A stretch of 14,606 bases of DNA, from positions 1 to 14,606 of the forward strand of contig DATBDM010000240.1 in the NCBI GenBank assembly GCA_036269915.1. Reading direction: 5' to 3'. This DNA comes from DATBDM01 sp036269915 (GTDB lineage: Bacteria > Actinomycetota > Thermoleophilia > Solirubrobacterales > Solirubrobacteraceae). The notes under the pieces were generated by a model. The model had not been told where the DNA came from. It did no database searches and saw nothing but the letters and a program-made list of their open reading frames with translations. Below are positions 1-5,894 of the stretch, piece by piece (the first letter of the stretch is position 1; every line of letters begins with the position of its first letter). A program made the position numbers and the translations under genes.

Positions 1-108
1 GAGCTGACGGCCGAGGGCGTCGCCGCCGGCCTGCGCGCCGAGCCCGCCGAGCACGTCGCGGAGACCGACGACCACGTCGGCTCGGAGGTGGTGATCCTCC
101 GTGGCTGA
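1..108 (+). CDS. murT: MurT C-terminal end (lipid II isoglutaminyl synthase subunit), partial
   Basis: An open frame runs in from the left edge and stops at TGA 106-108, giving the last 35 residues (ELTAEG...SEVVILRG). The piece is too short to show a catalytic motif. I call it MurT because the next gene, overlapping it by 8 bp, is a clear GatD, and the two subunits are almost always encoded murT-gatD. MurT is the Mur-ligase-like subunit that activates the D-glutamate carboxylate of lipid II with ATP, while GatD supplies ammonia from glutamine. The overlap (GTGGCTGA at 101-108) suggests translational coupling. The call rests on context, not on this sequence alone. Confidence 0.7.
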   Translation, partial: ELTAEGVAAGLRAEPAEHVAETDDHVGSEVVILRG

Positions 109-853
109 GGGCAGCCTGCGCGTCCTCGCGCTCTATCCCGACCTGATGAACATCTACGCCGACCGCGGCAACCTGCTGCTGCTGCGACGACGGATGGAGT
201 GGCGTGGAATCGGGTTCGAGCTCGCCGGTGCCGGCCTCGGGGACGCGGTCGATCCGGACGCGCACGACCTCTTCTACCTCGGCGGCGGCCAGGACCGCGA
301 TCAGGCCCTGTGCGCCTCCGACCTCGCCACCGTCAAGCGCGACGCGATCCACGCCGCGGCCGCGCGCGGCGCCGTCGTCTTCGGCGTCTGCGGCGGCCAC
401 CAGCTGCTCGGCCACGGCTACGAGCTCGGGGCCGAGCGGCTCCCGGGCCTCGGCCTCGTCGACCTCGACACCGTCCGCGAGGACGGGCCGCGGCTGATCG
501 GCAACGTCGCCATCGAGGTCGACCTCGGCCGCGGACCCGAGGTGCTCGCCGGCTTCGAGAACCACGGCGGGCGCACCCGGCTCGGGCCGGACGCGGCCGC
601 GCTGGGCCGGGTGCTCAAGGGCCACGGCAACGACGGCCGCTCGGGCGCCGAGGGGGTCCGCGGCGGCGCGCACGGGACGGTGATCGGAACCTACCTGCAC
701 GGTCCGTTGCTCCCCAAGAACGCCTGGTTCGCCGACTGGCTGGCGGCGACCGCGCTCGGCCTCGCGCCCGACGCGCTCGGGCCCCTCGACGACGCCTTCG
801 AGGACGCCGCGCACGCCGCGGCACGCCGCGCTGCCGGCCTGAGCGATCAGTAG
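101..853 (+). CDS. gatD: GatD-type glutamine amidotransferase (lipid II isoglutaminyl synthase)
   Basis: This 250-residue class I (triad) glutaminase-like protein belongs to the CobB/CobQ-type GATase family. The N-terminus (LYPDLMNIYADRGN) is typical of GatD. The nucleophile elbow is GVCGGHQLLG with Cys97, and the catalytic His200 lies in TYLHGPLLPKN. Both correspond to the Cys/His pair of Staphylococcus aureus GatD. With MurT it converts the D-Glu of lipid II to D-isoglutamine, releasing ammonia from glutamine in the cytoplasm. The GTG start at 101 overlaps the end of murT by 8 bp, as expected for a co-translated pair. The last 40 residues are Ala/Arg-rich and low in information. The stop at 851-853 lies inside the -10-like hexamer of the next gene. 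Confidence 0.92.
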   Translation: MAEGSLRVLALYPDLMNIYADRGNLLLLRRRMEWRGIGFELAGAGLGDAVDPDAHDLFYLGGGQDRDQALCASDLATVKRDAIHAAAARGAVVFGVCGGHQLLGHGYELGAERLPGLGLVDLDTVREDGPRLIGNVAIEVDLGRGPEVLAGFENHGGRTRLGPDAAALGRVLKGHGNDGRSGAEGVRGGAHGTVIGTYLHGPLLPKNAWFADWLAATALGLAPDALGPLDDAFEDAAHAAARRAAGLSDQ

Positions 854-868
854 GTTCTCCGGACCATG
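851..868 (+). promoter_or_regulatory. Putative leaderless promoter of the ProX-like gene
   Basis: TAGGTT (851-856) fits the actinobacterial -10 consensus TANNNT and lies 9 nt before the ATG at 866. At that distance transcription would start at or next to the ATG, so the mRNA would have little or no leader. The hexamer overlaps the gatD stop codon. No convincing -35 box was seen. The call depends on the same spacing recurring at other genes in this window. Confidence 0.4.
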
Positions 869-1822
869 TGTCACGGATGGCCGATCGCCGCGCTGCTGTG
901 CGCCACGCTCGTGGCCGCCTGCGGGTCGGCCGGCGAGCCGCCTCCGGTCGGCTCGCTCGGATCGACGACGATCCAGCGCGACGCCGCCAACGCGAAGACC
1001 ACGTTGACGATCGGCTCGAAGAACTTCACCGAGCAGCGCGTGCTCGGCGAGGTCTACGCCGAAGGGCTGCGCGCGGCGGGCTACAAGGTGCGCACCATGC
1101 TCGACCTCGGCAACCAGAACGCCGCCCTGCGCGCGCTCGAGGCGGGACGCGTCGACGGCTACCCGGAGTACACGGGCACGGCCCTGGTCGCGTTCTTCGG
1201 CGTGCGCGCCGAGGCGATCCCGCACGACGACCAGGCCGCCTATCAGCAGGCGCGGCGCGACTTCGCCGCCAAGGGGCTGGTCGCGCTCGCCCCGACGCCG
1301 TTCACCGACTCCAACGAGGTCGCGGTCACGGAGGCGACCGCGAAGCGCTATCGCCTCGAGGCGATCTCCGATCTCGTCCGCGTCGCAGGGAAGCTGACCC
1401 TCTACGGCTCACCGGAGTGCCGCCGCCGCGCCGACTGCCTGCTCGGGCTCGAGCAGGTCTACGGGCTGCACTTCAAGCGCTTCGTCCCGGTCGACGTCGG
1501 CAAGCGCCACCAGGTGCTCCAGGACGGGCGCGCCGACGTCTCGATCGTCTTCACCACCGATCCGCAGATCCGGCGCGGCCACGAGGTCCTGCTCCGGGAC
1601 GACCGGGGCATGTTCCCGCCCTACAACTCGACGCTCGTGCTGCGCCGGCCGGTCGTCCAGCGCGCCGGCCCGGACCTCGAGCGCACGATCCGGCTGGTCA
1701 ACTCCCAGCTGACCGCGGCGAACATGCAGGAGCTCAACGCGCGCGTCGACCTCGACCAGCGCAGCGCGCGCTCCGTCGCGCACGAGTTCCTGCGCCAGAC
1801 AGGGCTCGTCGGCGGCGGTTAG
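866..1822 (+). CDS. Glycine betaine/choline-type ABC transporter substrate-binding lipoprotein (OpuAC/ProX family)
   Basis: The 318-residue product begins with a hydrophobic signal peptide ending in a lipobox (LVAAC, Cys19), so it should be a lipid-anchored extracellular protein. The mature part starts with TLTIGSKNFTEQRVLGEVYAEGL, the hallmark opening of the OpuAC/ProX/OsmF binding-protein fold. It continues with DGYPEYTGTAL and later SIVFTTDPQI and FPPYNSTLVLR, all typical of quaternary-amine binding proteins. The usual ligands are glycine betaine, choline or carnitine; the exact one cannot be read here. No permease or ATPase gene is adjacent, so it is an orphan in this window. The signal peptide lacks the usual Arg/Lys near its start, but an in-frame TAG at 851 rules out an upstream start. 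The gene converges on and overlaps the M28 peptidase by 4 bp. Confidence 0.88.
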   Translation: MCHGWPIAALLCATLVAACGSAGEPPPVGSLGSTTIQRDAANAKTTLTIGSKNFTEQRVLGEVYAEGLRAAGYKVRTMLDLGNQNAALRALEAGRVDGYPEYTGTALVAFFGVRAEAIPHDDQAAYQQARRDFAAKGLVALAPTPFTDSNEVAVTEATAKRYRLEAISDLVRVAGKLTLYGSPECRRRADCLLGLEQVYGLHFKRFVPVDVGKRHQVLQDGRADVSIVFTTDPQIRRGHEVLLRDDRGMFPPYNSTLVLRRPVVQRAGPDLERTIRLVNSQLTAANMQELNARVDLDQRSARSVAHEFLRQTGLVGGG

Positions 1823-1831
1823 CCCGCCGCC
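1811..1831. terminator. Hairpin spanning the overlapping stop codons (putative bidirectional terminator)
   Basis: GGCGGCGG (1811-1818) and CCGCCGCC (1824-1831) form a perfect 8-bp GC stem with a 5-nt loop, TTAGC. The loop holds the TAG stop of the plus-strand gene and the TAA stop of the minus-strand gene. There is no T-tract on either side, so it would act as an atypical or Rho-assisted terminator. In GC-rich DNA a chance stem is possible, but its exact placement on two stop codons argues for a role. Confidence 0.45.
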
Positions 1832-2997
1832 AGCTTCTCGATCACGCGCCGGCAGATCCGCGCGGTATCGGCGACGGTGCCGTAGTCGACGCGGTCGGCC
1901 GTGTCGGTCGGCCAGTGGTAGTTCGGCGGGATCTTGAACTCGTCGACCGAGCCGAGCATCGAGGCGCGGTAGCCGCGCTTGAGCGGGATCAGCCCGTCGG
2001 TGGCGTTGCGGAAGCGCAGGTCGCGATGCACGAAGACGCCGAGCTCGCCCGCGGCCTCGTGGATCAGCTCGAGCTCCTCGCGCGGGTACTCGTTCATGTA
2101 GAGCATGCCCTCCCCCTCCAGCGCGACGAGATGGGGCGAGCCGACCGTGTCGACACAGATGAACGTGGTGCGGGCGGGGTCGAGCGAGCCGAGGTGGCGG
2201 TCGCACCAGGCGATCATGCCCTCCATGAACGACTCCTCCGCGCCGGGAAAGACGAGCAGGACCCGGACGCCGTCGGGCACGCCGCCGCTCAGCCACGTGG
2301 CGAGGCTCAGACCGGTCGCGACGCCCGTGGCGTTGTCGTTGGCGCCGGGGACGACCGCGCGCAGCCCGATGTCGGTCATCGCCGCCGCGTAGCCCGCCGA
2401 GAGCACGGTGCCGCAGGCGCGCAGGCGGCGCGAGCCGAGCAGCGACCCGAGCGCGACCAGCGCCGGGCCGGCGACCGAGCCCCACATCGTCGGGGGCGTG
2501 GTGTTGGCGCGGGCCAGCAGCGCCGGCGGAAGCCGCCTGAGCACCGCGCGCGGGACCTCCGGCTCGAACACCAGGCCCGAGTGCGCCGCGTCGTGGTGGG
2601 CGACGACGACGACCGTGTGGGCGGCGTCCGGCGGCCCGATCGCCGCCCAGACGTTGACGGTCTCACGCTGGGGGAGCACGCGGCGCAGGAGCCGCGGGCC
2701 GGCGGAGATGTCGTCGGCGCTGGACAGCGCGCCGAGCGCGCCGGCGACCGCGCCGAGGGCGCGGCGCCCGCTCAGCCCGGCCAGCGCGGCCGCGGCGGCG
2801 GCGAGGCCGATCGGCCACCAGTAGGTGCCGTGGACGCGCTCGCGATCGCGGTGCACCCGGTGTCCGAGGCCCTCGAGGGTCGCCGCGATCCGCTCGCCCG
2901 CGGCGCGCTCGCCCGGGCCGCCGGTCTCGCGGGGGAGGGCGGCGAGCCACTCGACGTGCTCGCGCAGCTCGGCCTCGCTCAGCAGGTCGCTCGGCAT
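1819..2997 (-). CDS. Membrane-associated M28-family metallopeptidase
   Basis: This 392-residue protein carries the di-zinc aminopeptidase motifs of family M28 in order: AHHDAAH (His135, Asp137-type ligands around 134-136), GANDNATG (bridging Asp221), GAEES (catalytic Glu254 and Glu255), CVDTVGS (Asp283) and NYHWPTD (His361). All expected metal ligands look intact. Two hydrophobic stretches near residues 59-76 and 80-92, and two more around 172-210, suggest membrane attachment. The second pair lies between the first two metal motifs, where most M28 enzymes have only a short loop. There is no classical signal peptide at the ATG start (2997). Substrate is unknown. It is divergent from dut with only 28 bp between the start codons, and converges on the ProX-like gene. 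Confidence 0.85.
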   Translation of the reverse strand: MPSDLLSEAELREHVEWLAALPRETGGPGERAAGERIAATLEGLGHRVHRDRERVHGTYWWPIGLAAAAAALAGLSGRRALGAVAGALGALSSADDISAGPRLLRRVLPQRETVNVWAAIGPPDAAHTVVVVAHHDAAHSGLVFEPEVPRAVLRRLPPALLARANTTPPTMWGSVAGPALVALGSLLGSRRLRACGTVLSAGYAAAMTDIGLRAVVPGANDNATGVATGLSLATWLSGGVPDGVRVLLVFPGAEESFMEGMIAWCDRHLGSLDPARTTFICVDTVGSPHLVALEGEGMLYMNEYPREELELIHEAAGELGVFVHRDLRFRNATDGLIPLKRGYRASMLGSVDEFKIPPNYHWPTDTADRVDYGTVADTARICRRVIEKLAAG

Positions 2998-3006
2998 CCG
3001 GGCGGC

Positions 3007-3016
3007 AGGCTATCGT
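3007..3016. promoter_or_regulatory. Back-to-back -10 elements for the M28 peptidase and dut (putative bidirectional leaderless promoter)
   Basis: The decamer AGGCTATCGT reads TATCGT on the plus strand (3011-3016) and TAGCCT on the minus strand (3012-3007). Both fit TANNNT and share the central TA. Each lies 9 nt from a start codon: dut ATG 3026 and peptidase ATG 2997. Only 28 bp separate the two genes, so both promoters must lie here. The placement predicts two leaderless transcripts that compete for RNA polymerase. Confidence 0.5.
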
Positions 3017-3025
3017 CGTCGTCGC

Positions 3026-3481
3026 ATGGCCCTCTCCGTCGACGTCGACCGCCTCGAGGTCCGCCTCCTGCGCGAGGGCGCGCAGCCGCCCGCGCGCACG
3101 CGCGCCGGCGACGCCGGCTACGACCTGCGTGCGGTCGAGCCGTTCGCGCTCGCGCCGGGGGCCCGCGCCGCCGTCGGTACCGGCGTGGCCATCGCGCTCC
3201 CGCCCGGCGTGGCCGGGCTCGTGGTGCCGCGCTCGGGCCTCGCCGCCCGGCACGGGATCTCCGTGGTCAACGGTCCGGGCCTGATCGACCCGAACTACCG
3301 CGGCGAGATCCACGTGGTGCTGGTCAACCTCGGCCACGAGCCGTTCGCGGGCGAGCCGGGCGACCGCATCGCCCAGCTGCTGCTCGTCCCCTACCTCGCG
3401 CCGGAGATCGTCGCCGTCGAGACGCTGCCGCCGTCCGGGGACGACCGCGGCGAGCTCGGGTTCGGGTCCTCAGGCCGCTGA
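3026..3481 (+). CDS. dut: dUTP diphosphatase (dUTPase)
   Basis: A 151-residue homotrimeric-type dUTPase that hydrolyses dUTP to dUMP and pyrophosphate. This keeps uracil out of DNA and feeds dTMP synthesis. All five family motifs are visible: AGDAGYDLRA (1), PRSGLAARHGI (2), NGPGLIDPNYRGEIHVVLVN (3, uracil pocket and catalytic Asp), GDRIAQLLLVPY (4) and RGELGFGSSGR (5, phosphate-binding tail). The length matches the family. The frame is open upstream to 2825, but ATG 3026 is the right start because the upstream part is Arg/Ser-rich shadow sequence antisense to the peptidase, and MALSVDVDRLEVRLL begins the family fold. The gene converges on hflX and overlaps it by 12 bp. Confidence 0.95.
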   Translation: MALSVDVDRLEVRLLREGAQPPARTRAGDAGYDLRAVEPFALAPGARAAVGTGVAIALPPGVAGLVVPRSGLAARHGISVVNGPGLIDPNYRGEIHVVLVNLGHEPFAGEPGDRIAQLLLVPYLAPEIVAVETLPPSGDDRGELGFGSSGR

Positions 3482-4822
3482 CGCGCCGTCGCCGTTGCCG
3501 TTGCCGTCGGCCGCGTAGCGGTCGTAGCGATCGGCGATGACGGCGGGGATGCGTGCCTGCACCCGCACGCCCTCGGGTGTGTCGGTGCGGTCGAGCTCGC
3601 CGGCGACGTCGTGCAGCTCCGACAGCGTCCCGCCCTCGGAGAACGGCACCAGCAGCTCCACGTCGCGCAGCGTGCGCTCGAACTCGGCGCCGATGCGCCG
3701 GCGCAGCTCGTCGAGCCCCTCGCCGGTGATCGCGGAGACGAGCACCGCGTCGGGATGGCGGAAGGACAGCTCGCGACGGCGCTCGTCGTCGAGCACGTCG
3801 GCCTTGTTGAGCACGAGGATGCGCTGCTCGTGGTCGTCGCCGATCTCCTCGAGCACGTCGTCGACCGCGCGGGTCATCAGCTCGAGCTCCTCCTCGGGAG
3901 CGCTCGCGTCGGCGACGTGCAGCAGCAGGTCGGCGCGCTTGGTCTCCTCGAGCGTCGCCGCGAAGGCGTCGACGAGCTGGTGGGGCAGCTTGCGGATGAA
4001 GCCGACGGTGTCGGTGAAGAGGTAGACGCGTCCGTCGATGCGTGTGGTCCTCGTGCTCGGGTCGAGCGTGTGGAACAGCCGGTCGCGAACGCCGACCTCG
4101 GCGCCGGTGAGGGCGTTGAGGAGCGTCGACTTGCCCGCGTTGGTGTAGCCCGCGAGGGCGACCGCGGGCAGGTGCGCGCGCTCGCGCTCGGCGCGCTGGG
4201 TGGCGCGGGTGTCCTTGACCGCCTCGAGCCGGCGGCGCAGCGCGGTGATGCGATCGCGCGCGAGCCGGCGGTCCGTCTCGATCTGCGACTCGCCCGGTCC
4301 GCGGGTGCCGATGCCGCCCTCGCCGCGCCCCGCTCCGAGGCGCTCGAGGTGCGTCCACAGGCCGCGCATGCGGGCCATGTTGTACTCGAGCTGGGCCAGC
4401 TCGACCTGGAGCTTGCCCTCGGCCGAGCTGGCGTGCCCGGCGAAGATGTCCAGGATCACCGTGGTGCGGTCGATCACGGGCAGGCCGAGCTCGGCCTCGA
4501 GGTTGCGCTGCTGGCGCGGCGTCAGCTCGTCATCGGCGACGACGACATTGGCGTCCGCGCGCTTGAGCTCTGCCTTGAGCTCGTCGACCTTGCCCGGACC
4601 GAGGTAGAGGTTCGGGTGCGGCTTGTCGCGGTGCTGAACCGTCTCGCCGACCGTGGCGACGCCGGCGGTGCGCAGGAGCTCGCGCAGCTCGGAGAGGTCA
4701 TCGCCCTCCGGGAGCGCGGCGATGGAGAAGGCGCGCTGTTTGGCGCGCCCGGTCTGGGGGGCCGAGGCGGCGCGGGTCTGCGCCGTGCGGCCATTTCTTG
4801 TCTTCTGCAATTCCCTACCCAT
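3470..4822 (-). CDS. hflX: GTPase HflX, ribosome-splitting/rescue factor
   Basis: This 450-residue protein has the HflX layout. An N-terminal domain contains NLYLGPGKVDELK (about 71-83) and the HflX signature region ELAQLEYNMARM...GTRGPGESQIETDRR (about 141-186). A TRAFAC-class GTPase domain follows with P-loop GYTNAGKST (225-233), switch II DTVGFIRKLP (271-280) and NKAD (339-342). HflX binds the 50S subunit and splits stalled or hibernating ribosomes. The first 30 residues are polar and Arg/Gln-rich and poorly conserved. ATG 4822 is the longest likely start, but it lies inside a TACAAT -10-like hexamer; TTG 4810 (codon 5) is an alternative. In many actinobacteria hflX follows dapF and miaA; here the dapE-dapC and dapD genes lie between. 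Confidence 0.95.
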   Translation of the reverse strand: MGRELQKTRNGRTAQTRAASAPQTGRAKQRAFSIAALPEGDDLSELRELLRTAGVATVGETVQHRDKPHPNLYLGPGKVDELKAELKRADANVVVADDELTPRQQRNLEAELGLPVIDRTTVILDIFAGHASSAEGKLQVELAQLEYNMARMRGLWTHLERLGAGRGEGGIGTRGPGESQIETDRRLARDRITALRRRLEAVKDTRATQRAERERAHLPAVALAGYTNAGKSTLLNALTGAEVGVRDRLFHTLDPSTRTTRIDGRVYLFTDTVGFIRKLPHQLVDAFAATLEETKRADLLLHVADASAPEEELELMTRAVDDVLEEIGDDHEQRILVLNKADVLDDERRRELSFRHPDAVLVSAITGEGLDELRRRIGAEFERTLRDVELLVPFSEGGTLSELHDVAGELDRTDTPEGVRVQARIPAVIADRYDRYAADGNGNGDGASAA

Positions 4823-4830
4823 TGTAGGGT
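4813..4830. promoter_or_regulatory. Bidirectional promoter region between hflX and dapE with overlapping -10 elements and an inverted repeat
   Basis: The decamer ATTGTAGGGT (4821-4830) reads TAGGGT on plus (4825-4830), 8 nt before the dapE GTG (4839). It reads TACAAT on minus (4826-4821), directed at hflX. The two hexamers share the central TA, exactly as in the M28/dut pair. CCCTAC (4813-4818) and GTAGGG (4824-4829) also form a perfect 6-bp inverted repeat with a 5-nt spacer, which could be an operator. The stretch 4790-4830 is clearly richer in A/T than its surroundings. Confidence 0.55.
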
Positions 4831-4838
4831 CTCGGGCC

Positions 4839-5894
4839 GTGTCCGCGGCCCTCGACGACGGCGAGCTGGGCGAGCGCCTCGCCGCCCGGACGCTCGAGCT
4901 GATCGACGTCCCCTCCGAGTCGCGCGACGAGGCGGCGCTCGCGGGGCGCGTGGCGGACGTCCTGCGGGCCGGCGGCCTCGAGGTGCTCGACCTCGGCGAC
5001 ACGTGCATCCTCGCGCGCACGGCGGGCACGAGGCCCGCGGTGCTGCTCGCCGGGCACCTGGACACCGTGCCTGCCCAGGGCAACCGGCCCGGGCGCCGCG
5101 ACGCCGAGCGCGTCCACGGCGTCGGGGCCAGCGACATGAAGGGCGCGCTGGCGGTGATGATCGAGCTCGCTCTGGCGGGCGCGCCGTTCGCCGGCCTGTG
5201 GTTCGGGCGCGAGGAGCTGCCGGTCGCCGAGAGCGCGCTCGGGCCGCTGCTGGCCCGCGCGCGCGACGAGGTCGCGGCCGAGCTCGTGGTGGTGATGGAG
5301 CCGACGGATAACGCGATCCACGCCGGCTGCCTGGGCAACGTCAACGCCACCTGGCGCTTCCACGGCCGCTCGGGGCACTCGGCGCGGCCGTGGCTGGCCG
5401 ACAACGCGATCCACCGTGCGGCGACGGCGATCGCGGAGCTTGCCCGCCACGAACCCGAGCCGCACGAGTTCGACGGCCTCGTCTTCCGCGAGGTCGCCTC
5501 GGTCACGCGGATCGCCGGCGGGATCGCCGGCAACGTCATCCCCGACCTCGCCGAGGCACACGTCAACTACCGCTACGCGCCCGGGCGCAGCCCCGCGGAG
5601 GCCGAGGCGCGGCTGGCCGAGCTCTGTGTGGGCGGCGAGCTGCGGATCGACTCCAACGCGCCGTCCGGGCCGGTCGCGACCGCGAACCCGCACGCGCGCA
5701 GGCTGGCGGCGGCCGGCGGTCTCGAGGTCGCGCCCAAGCAGGCCTGGACCCCCGTCGCCGAGTTCGGGCAGGCGGGCATCGACGCGATCAACTTCGGTCC
5801 CGGCGAGCCCGCTCAGGCGCACACGCGCGACGAGTCGATCACGGTCGCCGCGCTCGTGCGCTCCCATCGCGTCCTGGAGGCCTTCGCCGGATGA
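4839..5894 (+). CDS. dapE: Succinyl-diaminopimelate desuccinylase (M20 family, DapE)
   Basis: A 351-residue di-zinc M20 amidohydrolase. Metal and catalytic motifs are GHLDTVP (His73, Asp75), GASDMKG (bridging Asp99), GREELP (catalytic Glu125, metal Glu126), VVMEPTDN (metal ligand in the Glu/Asp position) and the C-terminal AHTRDE (His). The lid-domain signature RSGHSARPW is also present. DapE hydrolyses N-succinyl-LL-2,6-diaminopimelate to LL-DAP and succinate. The substrate is supported by the gene overlapping dapC by 4 bp (ATGA) and by dapD and dapF nearby; sequence alone would only say M20 deacylase. The GTG start at 4839 follows a -10 hexamer by 8 nt. The frame is open further upstream to 4653, but that part is antisense to the hflX N-terminus. 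Confidence 0.9.
   Translation: MSAALDDGELGERLAARTLELIDVPSESRDEAALAGRVADVLRAGGLEVLDLGDTCILARTAGTRPAVLLAGHLDTVPAQGNRPGRRDAERVHGVGASDMKGALAVMIELALAGAPFAGLWFGREELPVAESALGPLLARARDEVAAELVVVMEPTDNAIHAGCLGNVNATWRFHGRSGHSARPWLADNAIHRAATAIAELARHEPEPHEFDGLVFREVASVTRIAGGIAGNVIPDLAEAHVNYRYAPGRSPAEAEARLAELCVGGELRIDSNAPSGPVATANPHARRLAAAGGLEVAPKQAWTPVAEFGQAGIDAINFGPGEPAQAHTRDESITVAALVRSHRVLEAFAG

Noticed and set aside
199..3540. A 1113-codon open frame on the plus strand crossing gatD, the ProX-like gene, the M28 gene and dut
   Set aside because: Its product is Arg/Pro/Ala-rich with no family motif, and it covers several well-supported genes in other frames. Such stop-free shadows are expected at this GC content.
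3611..5311. Plus-strand 566-codon frame antisense to hflX
   Set aside because: Composition is typical of antisense shadow (Glu/Arg/Ala/Val-rich) and there is no motif; hflX on the other strand is certain.
3470..5566. Long N-terminal extension of HflX to 5566
   Set aside because: The extension is antisense to dapE, Ser/Arg-rich and not HflX-like. HflX homology begins after 4822, where a promoter-like region also sits.
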